A stretch of DNA of 29,341 bases from assembly GCA_050945795.1 (NCBI GenBank), contig JBMNTP010000025.1, positions 1 to 29,341 of the forward strand, written 5' to 3'. The position numbers and the translations under genes were made by a program. Positions 15,245-21,662 of the stretch are shown here, one piece after another. The notes below the pieces were generated by a model. It did not search any database. It was not told the origin of the DNA and saw only the letters and a program-made list of their open reading frames with translations. Position 1 is the stretch's first letter, and every line of letters starts with the position of its first letter. The stretch comes from JBMNTP01 sp050945795 (GTDB lineage: Bacteria > Bacillota > Clostridia > Christensenellales > MGBC116941).

Positions 15245-15514
15245 TCAAATCCTGTGCATAGCCTGGAAAATATCTTCGCGCTGTATCCTTATCGATAAAG
15301 ACATCTCCTCACCAAGCTTGTTGAGGCTGTCCTGCATTTCTCCAAATGTCGTTTTCATGCCGGTAGCGTCAACCAGCATCATCATAACAAAATATTCCTG
15401 CAAAACCGTCTGGCTTATATCAAGTATATTTACGCCATATTCGGCCAAAAGACAGCTTGTCTTGGCTATAATGCCAACCTTGTCTGTGCCTATAACAGTT
15501 ACAAACGCTCTCAT
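15245..15514 (-). CDS. ACT-domain protein, UPF0237 family
   Basis: An 89-residue protein made of a single ACT-type ligand-binding domain. It starts MRAFVTVIGTDKVGIIAKTS, which is the usual N-terminus of UPF0237 proteins. ACT domains bind amino acids or similar small molecules. I choose ATG 15514, which has GGGGG eight bases upstream; the longer frame from 15571 adds a basic, family-foreign extension. It is the first gene of a two-gene operon with the UPF0210 protein. A TATAAT at 15581-15576 on the minus strand is the likely -10. Confidence 0.9.
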   Translation of the reverse strand: MRAFVTVIGTDKVGIIAKTSCLLAEYGVNILDISQTVLQEYFVMMMLVDATGMKTTFGEMQDSLNKLGEEMSLSIRIQREDIFQAMHRI

Positions 15515-15575
15515 TAGAGTTACCCCCGAATCTTTTTTGTCGCGCCGCCTACAAAACCCTTTTTGGCGCATTCAC

Positions 15576-15581
15576 ATTATA
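15576..15581 (-). promoter_or_regulatory. Probable -10 box of the ACT/UPF0210 operon
   Basis: A perfect TATAAT on the minus strand about 60 bases before the start codon. The -35 candidate 17 bases away (TTCCAA) is weak. The sequence ATTATAAT reads as a -10 on both strands. Confidence 0.45.
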
Positions 15582-15603
15582 ATACAAACAGCGGTGAATT
15601 GGA

Positions 15604-15708
15604 AAGCTAAATAAAGCCTGGCGGTATATAAAGGCTTTATTTGGCAACATTAGCTTAAATATAATGACCGGTTTATGATACCGCCATAATATAGGCGGGT
15701 CATTTTTT
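15604..15708 (+). ncRNA. Candidate structured RNA or attenuator ending in a terminator-like hairpin
   Basis: Hairpin 1 pairs AAATAAAGCC (15609-15618) with GGCTTTATTT (15633-15642), with outer AAGCTA/TAGCTT. Hairpin 2 pairs CCGCC (15681-15685) with GGCGG (15694-15698) inside an AATGAC/GTCATT stem (15663-15668 and 15699-15704), followed by T residues to 15708. The loop of hairpin 1 holds TGGCGGTAT (15619-15627), which is perfectly complementary to ATACCGCCA (15678-15686) in the left half of hairpin 2. The two pairings compete, as in attenuators. No good plus-strand promoter was found upstream, and fba has its own promoter downstream, so transcription is unproven. Confidence 0.35.
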
Positions 15709-15802
15709 GCTAAAGTGGTTCGTAATTTGTCCCATTAATAATTATTTTTTGTGCATTATGCTTTTTTGTACCTTAGCCGCCGCGTCGCAAGCGGCTATTC
15801 GG

Positions 15803-15830
15803 TTGAAAAAAACCAGTAATGAGGTATAAT
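15803..15830 (+). promoter_or_regulatory. Promoter of fba
   Basis: TTGAAA (15803-15808), a 16-base spacer and a perfect TATAAT (15825-15830) give a transcription start near 15837 and a leader of about 50 bases. A 7-bp inverted repeat with a 10-base loop (15774-15797) ends six bases before the -35 box and could be a regulatory site. Confidence 0.75.
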
Positions 15831-15887
15831 TAAATGAGTTGTACAAATGCTTATTTTATGAATTTAATTTAAAAGGGAGGAATAATC

Positions 15888-16817
15888 ATGGCACTGGTAA
15901 CCACTCGCGAAATGTTTAAAAAGGCTTATGACGGGGGCTATGCTATAGGAGCCTTCAACGTCAACAATATGGAGATAATTCAAGGCATCACAGAGGCGGC
16001 TAAAGAAGAAAATGCGCCTTTGATACTTCAGGTATCGTCCGGCGCTAGAAAGTACGCCAACCATACCTATCTTATGAAGCTGGTTGAGGCAGCCATCGCC
16101 GAAACAGGTCTGCCCATAGCTCTCCATCTTGACCATGGCGACTCGTTTGAGCTGTGCAAAAGCTGCATAGACGGCGGCTTCTCCTCCGTTATGATAGACG
16201 GCTCTCATCATTCGTTTGAAGATAACATAAAGCTCACCCGTCAGGTTGTAGAATACGCGCATGACCGCGGCGTAACCGTTGAAGGCGAACTCGGTCGCCT
16301 TGCCGGCATAGAAGACGATGTAAACGTCAGCGAGCAGGACGCCGCCTTCACACAGCCCGACGAGGTTGAGGAATTCGTATCAAAAACCGGCGTCGACTCT
16401 CTCGCAATCGCCATAGGCACCAGCCATGGTGCGTTCAAGTTTAAGGGTGAAGCCAAGTTGCGTTTTGACATACTCGAAGAAATACAGCGTCGTCTTCCCG
16501 GATACCCGATAGTTCTTCACGGCGCTTCAAGCGTTATGCCGGAATATGTCGACATAATAAACAAATACGGCGGCGATATGCCGGGCGCGAAAGGCGTTCC
16601 TGAAGATATGCTAAGGAAAGCAGCCGCCATGGCCGTCTGCAAAATAAACATAGACAGCGATCTGCGCCTTGCCATGACCGCTACCATCCGCAAGCATATG
16701 TTTGAAAACCCCACTCATTTCGACCCCAGACAGTACCTCGGGCCGGCCAGAGCGGCAATTAAAGAAGTTGTAAAGCATAAGCTGGTAAACGTTCTTGGCT
16801 GCGCTGGAAAAGCCTGA
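15888..16817 (+). CDS. fba: Class II fructose-bisphosphate aldolase
   Basis: The 309-residue zinc enzyme cleaves fructose 1,6-bisphosphate to dihydroxyacetone phosphate and glyceraldehyde 3-phosphate in glycolysis and catalyses the reverse reaction in gluconeogenesis. Catalytic D82 and zinc ligand H83 are in LHLDHGDS. E134 lies in VEGELGRLAG, and further zinc-ligand histidines are H180 (GTSHGAFKF) and H211 (VLHGASSV). The phosphate-binding CKINIDSDLRLA segment is present. The length matches the shorter class IIB enzymes of Firmicutes. ATG 15888 is preceded by GGGAGG. It has its own promoter and terminator and is convergent with the ribosomal protein cluster. Confidence 0.97.
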   Translation: MALVTTREMFKKAYDGGYAIGAFNVNNMEIIQGITEAAKEENAPLILQVSSGARKYANHTYLMKLVEAAIAETGLPIALHLDHGDSFELCKSCIDGGFSSVMIDGSHHSFEDNIKLTRQVVEYAHDRGVTVEGELGRLAGIEDDVNVSEQDAAFTQPDEVEEFVSKTGVDSLAIAIGTSHGAFKFKGEAKLRFDILEEIQRRLPGYPIVLHGASSVMPEYVDIINKYGGDMPGAKGVPEDMLRKAAAMAVCKINIDSDLRLAMTATIRKHMFENPTHFDPRQYLGPARAAIKEVVKHKLVNVLGCAGKA

Positions 16818-16842
16818 AAAACTATATAAGTCAATAGTTAAT

Positions 16843-16868
16843 AAAAGCCCGGCGTAAGCTGGGCTTTT
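16843..16868 (+). terminator. Terminator of fba
   Basis: AAAAGCCCGGC (16843-16853) pairs with GCTGGGCTTTT (16858-16868), allowing one G-U pair, around GTAA. Confidence 0.88.
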
Positions 16869-16881
16869 GTGTTGCCGGAGA

Positions 16882-16904
16882 ACGTTGGAGGCACCGCCTC
16901 CAAC
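16882..16904. repeat. Second copy of the GGAGGC intergenic hairpin
   Basis: GTTGGAGGC (16884-16892) and GCCTCCAAC (16896-16904) form a perfect 9-bp stem. With the preceding AC it repeats the sequence at 13702-13723 except for the first loop base. It lies between the facing terminators of fba and rplL. Confidence 0.65.
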
Positions 16905-16925
16905 GCCTTTCCCGCACATACAACA

Positions 16926-16952
16926 AAAAAACCCGGCGATTGCCGGGCTTTT
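16926..16952 (-). terminator. Terminator of the rplJL operon
   Basis: CCCGGC (16932-16937) and GCCGGG (16942-16947) pair around GATT, flanked by A-rich and T-rich ends. On the minus transcript the stem is followed by a run of U. It lies ten bases after the rplL stop codon. Confidence 0.88.
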
Positions 16953-16961
16953 GTTTTACTT

Positions 16962-17342
16962 TTATTTGATTTCGACTGTCGCTCCAACATCCTTAAGCGA
17001 GGCGGCAACTTTATCAGCGTCCTCTTTGGATACAGCTTCTTTAACAGGCTTCGGCGCGCTGTCAACAAGCTCTTTTGCTTCCTTAAGGCCAAGGCCGGTG
17101 ATCTCACGAACAACCTTTATAACCTTTATCTTCTGGGAACCGATCTCTGTAAGTATAACGTCGAATTCGGTCTTTTCTTCAGCAGCGTCAGCAGCGGCGG
17201 CGGGGCCGGTAACTGCGGCAACAGGAGCAGCGGCGCTAACGCCATACTTTTCCTCCATGGCTTTAACCATGTCGGCCAGCTCCAGTATAGTCATTTGGTC
17301 TATGGTATCAAAAATCTGTTCAACAGTAAGCTTCTCTGCCAT
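16962..17342 (-). CDS. rplL: 50S ribosomal protein L7/L12
   Basis: The 126-residue stalk protein has the expected parts. An N-terminal dimerisation and L10-binding helix pair opens MAEKLTVEQIFDTIDQMTI, an Ala-rich hinge (about 53-66) follows, and the C-terminal factor-binding domain contains KIKVIKVVREITGLGLKEAKELVD. It recruits elongation factors to the ribosome. It lies 31 bases downstream of rplJ on the same transcript. Unusually for this cluster, a terminator and then convergent fba follow, not rpoB. Confidence 0.98.
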   Translation of the reverse strand: MAEKLTVEQIFDTIDQMTILELADMVKAMEEKYGVSAAAPVAAVTGPAAAADAAEEKTEFDVILTEIGSQKIKVIKVVREITGLGLKEAKELVDSAPKPVKEAVSKEDADKVAASLKDVGATVEIK

Positions 17343-17373
17343 TTCAAATTCACTCCATTCCTAAAATAATTGT

Positions 17374-17871
17374 TCAGGCCGCGGCCTGTTTTTCTCTTAT
17401 AGCGTCTATCACTCTTGCAAGTCCGGATATAGGCGATGTAATAGAGCCAAGTATCCTCGCTATGAGCACCTCGCGCGGCGGCAGGTCGGCCAAAGCCTTT
17501 ACCCCGATCGCGTCTATAACCTTGCCCTCGACAATACCGCACTTTATCTCGGTCTTTTTAACCTTCTTTATAAAGGCGCTCATTATCTTGGCGGGGGCCA
17601 CCGGATCATCATATCCAAAAGCCACCGCTGTGGGGCCTTCAAGATGCGGAATCAGTTCTTCATAGCCAAGCTGCTCGGCAGCGCGCCTTAGCATCTTGTT
17701 CTTCATAACGCGGTATTCCACGCCCTGCTCCCTGAAATTGTTGCGCAATTCTGTGACTTCCGCCACCGTAAGGCCACGGTAATCAAGGAATGCAACGCCC
17801 TGTGCCCTTGAAAGCTTGTCAACCATATCGGCAACAATCTTTTCCTTTTCTTTAATGCTGTTTACTGACAT
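17374..17871 (-). CDS. rplJ: 50S ribosomal protein L10
   Basis: The 165-residue protein anchors L7/L12 dimers to 23S rRNA. It reads MSVNSIKEKEKIVADMVDKL, then AQGVAFLDYRGLTVAEVTEL and EYRVMKNKMLRRA, with the C-terminal helix that binds L7/L12. ATG 17871 has GGAGGTG just upstream; the frame extends to 17928, but that part covers the attenuator hairpin and is not coding. Excess L10 is expected to bind the leader upstream and reduce its own expression. Confidence 0.97.
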   Translation of the reverse strand: MSVNSIKEKEKIVADMVDKLSRAQGVAFLDYRGLTVAEVTELRNNFREQGVEYRVMKNKMLRRAAEQLGYEELIPHLEGPTAVAFGYDDPVAPAKIMSAFIKKVKKTEIKCGIVEGKVIDAIGVKALADLPPREVLIARILGSITSPISGLARVIDAIREKQAAA

Positions 17872-17893
17872 TGTTTCACCTCCCCTTCCATTT

Positions 17894-18023
17894 AAAAAAG
17901 CCCTTGCAGGCGCAAGGGCAATAAACACAAAGCTAATATAGCTAAAGTATATCTCCCTCGGCCGGCAAAATATTAAGCGTAAAAACGCACCTGCTGTCTA
18001 TGGGTTTAAAATATTCTATTTAC
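17894..18023 (-). ncRNA. Ribosomal protein L10 leader (rplJL autoregulation)
   Basis: Read on the minus strand, the leader contains CCATAGACAGCAGGTGCG and later CCGGCCGAGGGAG. This matches the conserved GUAGACAG..GGUG and GCCGAGG core of the L10 leader known from Firmicutes. It ends in GCCCTTGC/GCAAGGGC (17919-17912 and 17907-17900) followed by six U, an intrinsic terminator or attenuator just before the rplJ Shine-Dalgarno. L10 or the L10-L12 complex is known to bind such leaders. Confidence 0.85.
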
Positions 18024-18029
18024 TCCGGC

Positions 18030-18059
18030 ATTTTATCACAGGCCCAAAAGCCTTGTCAA
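18030..18059 (-). promoter_or_regulatory. Promoter of rplJ-rplL
   Basis: A perfect TTGACA (18059-18054), an 18-base spacer and TAAAAT (18035-18030) lie right after the rplA stop codon. The sequence TGTGATAAA at the -10 also occurs in the rpmG promoter of this window. Confidence 0.75.
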
Positions 18060-18062
18060 TGT

Positions 18063-18758
18063 TTAGACGGAAAACTTCTGCTGGTTAAGCTTAATGCCGG
18101 GGCTCATTGTGCTTGAAATCACAACGCTCTTAAGGTATGTGCCCTTAGCCGCCGGCGGCTTAGCCTTAATTACCGCTTCCATAAGTGTGCGCAGGTTTTC
18201 CAAAAGCTTTTCGCTTTCAAACGACTTCTTGCCAATCGGTACATGCACTATGGAAGTTTTGTCTACCCTATACTCAACCTTACCCGCCTTTATATCAGCT
18301 ATGGCCTTGGCCACGTCCTGTGTAACCGTACCCGACTTGGGGTTAGGCATAAGACCTTTAGGGCCTAATACGCGACCTATGCGACCTACAACGCCCATCA
18401 TATCCGGCGTGGCTACGCAAATATCAAATCCAAACCAGTTTTCGCCTTGTATTTTGGCTACAAGCTCTTCGCCGCCTACGAAATCGGCTCCCGCCTCCTC
18501 CGCCTCGCGCGCCTTATCGCCCTTAGCGAATACCAGAACCTTAACTGTTTTACCCGTGCCATGCGGCAGTACTACAGCGCCACGAACCTGCTGATCGGCA
18601 TGCCTCGGATCTACGCCCAGGCGTACCGAAAGCTCTATTGTTTCATCGAAATTGGCCTTCGCCATTTCTTTTACCATGCTAATCGCTTCTTCCGGATCGT
18701 ATAGCTTTTCCCTATCAATTAACTTCTTGCTCTCAAGATACTTTTTTCCGTGTTTCAT
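18063..18758 (-). CDS. rplA: 50S ribosomal protein L1
   Basis: The 231-residue protein begins MKHGKKYLESKKLIDREKLY and carries L1 hallmarks: ELSVRLGVDPRHADQQVRGAV, LPHGTGK, and the loop MPNPKSGTVTQDV. It binds 23S rRNA at the L1 stalk and helps release E-site tRNA. ATG 18758 is seven bases after GGGAGG; the frame opens two codons earlier at a TTG, which is less well placed. It is followed directly by the rplJ promoter. Confidence 0.98.
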   Translation of the reverse strand: MKHGKKYLESKKLIDREKLYDPEEAISMVKEMAKANFDETIELSVRLGVDPRHADQQVRGAVVLPHGTGKTVKVLVFAKGDKAREAEEAGADFVGGEELVAKIQGENWFGFDICVATPDMMGVVGRIGRVLGPKGLMPNPKSGTVTQDVAKAIADIKAGKVEYRVDKTSIVHVPIGKKSFESEKLLENLRTLMEAVIKAKPPAAKGTYLKSVVISSTMSPGIKLNQQKFSV

Positions 18759-18809
18759 ATTCAATCCTCCCTGTGGTTCATACGGCGAAGTCCGCCTCCC
18801 ACCGTCGCT

Positions 18810-19235
18810 TTAGCCCTCTACCTTAACGCCCATAGAGCGCGCCGTGCCCGCTATCATGCTTACAGCCGCATCAAGGCTTGCCGCGTTTAAGTCAGGCATC
18901 TTGGTATTGGCTATTTCTTCAAGCTGCGCCCTCGTTATCTTTGCAACCTTTTCAACATTGGGTTTGCCGCTGCCGCGTTCTATGCCGCATGCCTTTTTGA
19001 TAAGCACCGCAGCCGGCGGAGTCTTTGTGATAAACGAAAATGAACGGTCCGCATAAACGGAAATAACAACGGGTATCACAAGTCCCGCCTGTTTAGCCGT
19101 CCTTTCATTAAATTCCTTGCAAAATCCCATTATGTTTACGCCGTGCTGTCCGAGCGCGGGGCCAACAGGCGGCGCCGGCGTAGCTTTTCCCGCCGGGATT
19201 TGAAGCTTGATATAACCGGTAATCTTCTTTGCCAA
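18810..19235 (-). CDS. rplK: 50S ribosomal protein L11
   Basis: The 141-residue protein has exactly the usual L11 length. It begins AKKITGYIKLQIPAGKATPA after the start residue, then PPVGPALGQHGVNIMGFCKEFN, with the C-terminal rRNA-binding domain ending VSMIAGTARSMGVKVEG. The start codon is TTG at 19235-19233, with GGAGG eight bases upstream; no ATG is available at the correct place. It lies between nusG and rplA on the same strand. Confidence 0.98.
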   Translation of the reverse strand: MAKKITGYIKLQIPAGKATPAPPVGPALGQHGVNIMGFCKEFNERTAKQAGLVIPVVISVYADRSFSFITKTPPAAVLIKKACGIERGSGKPNVEKVAKITRAQLEEIANTKMPDLNAASLDAAVSMIAGTARSMGVKVEG

Positions 19236-19323
19236 TGTAATTTCCTCCCTTGGTTTGTGGTTTTAGCGGAATTATCCTCCCACTCAACAAAAACGCATAA
19301 GCGTAAGTTGCTCTTTTAGCGCG

Positions 19324-19839
19324 TCAGATGGCTTTAACCTGTATAAAATCTAGTTCCACGGGGGTATCCCTTCCAAACATGGATACCAAAACCCTAACCT
19401 TCTGCCGCTCAACGTTTATCTCTTCAACAACGCCTATAAAGCTTTCAAGAGGTCCGGCCACAACTCTTACAGTCTGTCCGACCTCAACATCCAGCACGAT
19501 AGGCATGTTTTCAACGCCCATGGAAACCACTTCCTCATCGGAAAGCGGTATGGGCTTGCTGCCCGGCCCAACAAAACCCGTCACGCCGCGAGCGTTTCTC
19601 ACAACGTACCAGGTTTCATCGTCCATAAGCATTTTCACCATAACATAGCCCGGATAAACCTTTCTTTGAACAGTTTTCTTCTTACCGTTTTTTATTTCAA
19701 TGGTTTCCTCCATAGGAACCTTGACCTCTAAAACACGGTCTTGAAGCTGCCTGTTCTCCACTGTTTTTTCCAGGTTGGCTTTAACCTTATTTTCATACCC
19801 TGAGTATGTATGTACAACGTACCATTTTGCTTCTTCCAT
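19324..19839 (-). CDS. nusG: Transcription termination/antitermination factor NusG
   Basis: The 171-residue protein starts MEEAKWYVVHTYSGYENKVK (NGN domain, binds RNA polymerase). It ends with a KOW domain in which GPLESFIGVVEEINVERQKV precedes VSMFGRDTPVEL. It affects pausing and couples RNA polymerase to the ribosome or Rho. The ATG has GGAGG upstream and the gene follows secE after a gap of 42 bases. Confidence 0.98.
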   Translation of the reverse strand: MEEAKWYVVHTYSGYENKVKANLEKTVENRQLQDRVLEVKVPMEETIEIKNGKKKTVQRKVYPGYVMVKMLMDDETWYVVRNARGVTGFVGPGSKPIPLSDEEVVSMGVENMPIVLDVEVGQTVRVVAGPLESFIGVVEEINVERQKVRVLVSMFGRDTPVELDFIQVKAI

Positions 19840-19881
19840 AATAACGCGGATTCCTCCGCCTCCTTAAGCCAATATTTCCCC

Positions 19882-20112
19882 TCAAATAACAAGCTTAAGC
19901 AGTTCGCCCAGCCCAATATCAATAACGCCGACAACAACGGCCATCAAAACGACAAAAGCCAGTACCGCGCCGGTATAAGATATAAGTTCTTTTTTTGTGG
20001 GCCAGCTGCATTTTTTAAGCTCTGCTATAACTTCCTTGAAAAACTTCAGAAGCGAGCGGCGCTTTTTCTTTTCCGGCTTCTTTTTCTTGTCTACAACATA
20101 TTTTTTAGCCAT
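19882..20112 (-). CDS. secE: Preprotein translocase subunit SecE
   Basis: A 76-residue protein with a lysine-rich cytoplasmic N-terminus, the conserved amphipathic segment FFKEVIAELKKCSWPTKKEL and one C-terminal membrane helix (about 48-70). This is the short single-span form found in Firmicutes. It stabilises SecY in the translocon. The ATG at 20112 follows GAGG after seven bases; the frame opens two codons earlier at a TTG, which is less likely. Confidence 0.96.
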   Translation of the reverse strand: MAKKYVVDKKKKPEKKKRRSLLKFFKEVIAELKKCSWPTKKELISYTGAVLAFVVLMAVVVGVIDIGLGELLKLVI

Positions 20113-20136
20113 TGCCAAACCTCACAGTCAGGATTA

Positions 20137-20286
20137 TTACTTGGTTTCCTTATGCGCAGTGTGCTTTTTGCAGAACCTGCAATACTTGTTCGCTTCCATT
20201 CTGTCGGGGTCGTTCTTCTTATTTTTCATTGTATTGTAGTTGCGCTGCTTGCACTCGCCGCACGCCAATGTGATTTTTACCCGCAT
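20137..20286 (-). CDS. rpmG: 50S ribosomal protein L33 (zinc-ribbon form)
   Basis: A 49-residue protein read on the minus strand: it begins MRVKITLACGECKQRNYNT, then KNKKNDPDRMEANKYCRFC, and ends KKHTAHKETK. Two CxxC pairs (C9/C12 and about C36/C39) mark the zinc-binding form. ATG at 20286-20284 has GGAGGG eight bases upstream. It heads the rpmG-secE-nusG-rplK-rplA cluster, its usual place. Confidence 0.96.
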   Translation of the reverse strand: MRVKITLACGECKQRNYNTMKNKKNDPDRMEANKYCRFCKKHTAHKETK

Positions 20287-20368
20287 GGTAGATCCCTCCA
20301 TTTATCTATGCGCGCCCTCTGCTATTGGGCATAAGGACGCAATACCCCATTAAAGGGATACCTTAAAT

Positions 20369-20397
20369 AATTTATCACAACGGCATCCCTCTGTCAA
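20369..20397 (-). promoter_or_regulatory. Promoter of the rpmG-secE-nusG-rplKA operon
   Basis: A perfect TTGACA (20397-20392) is followed after 17 bases by TAAATT (20374-20369), with TGTGATAAA spanning the -10. The leader to rpmG is about 75 bases. Confidence 0.75.
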
Positions 20398-20441
20398 CGA
20401 AAATATATCACAGGCCTTATTAAAAGAGCATATTTAGCGTT

Positions 20442-21434
20442 TTATGCGCTGCTGGCCTTGCGGGTATCCTTCAAGTCCCTTAAAAGCCCCTCGTACTCTT
20501 TTTTTAGCTCGGCATTTTCCGGCGCTAGCTTTAAAGCCTTTTCATAATCTTCAATAGCGTCTTTGCTCCGCCCCCTGTCGGCAAGAAACCTGCCCCTGTC
20601 AATAAAAGCGCGTAATCCGCCACCAAGCCTTATCGCGGTATTAAGGTCGCGCCCCGCTCTTCTCTGTTTTTTTACCTTAATATATCCTTCCGCCCTGTTA
20701 AGGTAGTATTCGGCGTTGCTATTATCAAACCTTATAGCCAGTGTAAAATCTGATATGGCGTCATTCACTAACCCCAGCGCAAGGCGGGATTCGCCTCTGC
20801 TGTTATAAGCATGAGGGTTTGAGCGAAATTTTGCCATATAAGTATTATACTGCTTTATCGACTGCTCATACTCCCCGCGTCTATAAAGCAATTGCCCAAG
20901 CTCAAAGCAAGGCAGCGGCACACCCGGCTCCAGCTCATACGCCCTTTTGTAATCCTCCTCCGCCTCGTCAAACTTCTCGGATATATGATAAGCCCTGCCG
21001 CGATTATAGCGCACCTCGGAATGGCTGTCATCTATATCTATAATAGTGGTATAGTCGGCAATGGCGTCTTCTATTTTGCCGCCCTCAAAGTGCAGCAGCG
21101 CCCTGTAAAAAAGCGCCTCCGGATCGTTGCGCCTTTCAAGTACCACATTAAAATCCTCTTTCGCGCCTTCAATATCGTGACGCCTTAGACGGACAACAGC
21201 GCGCCGCACCATTATATCCATAGAGTGAGTGTGCAGCTTAAGCGCCGCCTCATAGTCAGCCTCAGCGCGTTTGAAAAGGCCAAGACTTTCATATACCAGA
21301 CCTCTTTCCAGATATCCTGAAGGCAGGTGCGGATTATTGCGTATTTCTTCGCCAAGATACGCAATCAGCTTTTTCGCCCTCAAGTATCTGTAATATCTAT
21401 ATATTAAGCTTACAAATTTAAATAAAACATACAT
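20442..21434 (-). CDS. Tetratricopeptide-repeat protein
   Basis: The 330-residue protein is made almost wholly of TPR units of about 34 residues. Examples are LPSGYLERGLVYESLGLFKR near residue 38, SEVRYNRGRAYHISEKFDEA, CFELGQLLYRRGEYEQSI, AYNSRGESRLALGLVNDAIS and AEYYLNRAEGYIKVKKQRRA. Eight to nine repeats can be traced. The first 20 residues are hydrophobic and aromatic (MYVLFKFVSLIYRYYRYLRA) and may touch the membrane, but they are short for a clean signal. TPR proteins are scaffolds, and no partner can be named. The Shine-Dalgarno is weak (GAGG 13 bases upstream), while the promoter is strong. It is upstream of the rpmG operon on the same strand, but that operon has its own promoter. Confidence 0.85.
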   Translation of the reverse strand: MYVLFKFVSLIYRYYRYLRAKKLIAYLGEEIRNNPHLPSGYLERGLVYESLGLFKRAEADYEAALKLHTHSMDIMVRRAVVRLRRHDIEGAKEDFNVVLERRNDPEALFYRALLHFEGGKIEDAIADYTTIIDIDDSHSEVRYNRGRAYHISEKFDEAEEDYKRAYELEPGVPLPCFELGQLLYRRGEYEQSIKQYNTYMAKFRSNPHAYNSRGESRLALGLVNDAISDFTLAIRFDNSNAEYYLNRAEGYIKVKKQRRAGRDLNTAIRLGGGLRAFIDRGRFLADRGRSKDAIEDYEKALKLAPENAELKKEYEGLLRDLKDTRKASSA

Positions 21435-21490
21435 AATAACAGCTCAACCTCAACCTTGATTAACACCAAATCAATAACATAACATATATG

Positions 21491-21519
21491 ATTATACTTT
21501 TTTTATACGTTTGTGCCAA
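21491..21519 (-). promoter_or_regulatory. Promoter of the TPR gene
   Basis: TTGGCA (21519-21514), a 17-base spacer and a perfect TATAAT (21496-21491), about 50 bases upstream of the TPR start codon. Confidence 0.75.
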
Positions 21520-21604
21520 TACCCATTTGGCGCGCGGCATATACCGCCGCCTTTAAATCGATAGTACCATGCCGATTTCCCATCCATTTCAATATATGCC
21601 AAGG

Positions 21605-21644
21605 CCAAAGGAAATGCCGCCCGAAACGGACGGCATCCCTTTGG
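21605..21644 (-). terminator. Long hairpin after the Cna-B surface protein gene
   Basis: CCAAAGG (21605-21611) pairs with CCTTTGG (21638-21644), and ATGCCG (21614-21619) with CGGCAT (21631-21636), closing on an AAA loop with one mismatch. It follows the stop codon by about 20 bases. The U-tract is poor, so it may be a terminator or a 3' stabilising stem. Confidence 0.55.
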
Positions 21645-21662
21645 TGGATTCTATCGGATTGT

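Larger units (their letters stand above)
15515..15887. other. Divergent intergenic region between the ACT gene and fba
   Basis: These 373 bases carry no supported gene. They hold the -10 of the ACT operon (15576-15581), a structured two-hairpin element (15604-15708), a 7-bp inverted repeat TAGCCGC/GCGGCTA (15774-15797) and the fba promoter (15803-15830). The segment 15710-15770 is AT-rich and unassigned. Confidence 0.6.

Noticed and set aside
16867..17369. Long plus-strand reading frames across rplL and other genes
   Set aside because: They are antisense to well-recognised genes, have no ribosome binding sites and show no family resemblance. The same holds for the other opposite-strand frames within recognised genes.
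20287..20441. A tRNA gene beside rpmG, as is common in this cluster
   Set aside because: I found no cloverleaf or TTCGA-type T-loop in this stretch; it holds only the rpmG leader, its promoter and the end of the TPR gene.
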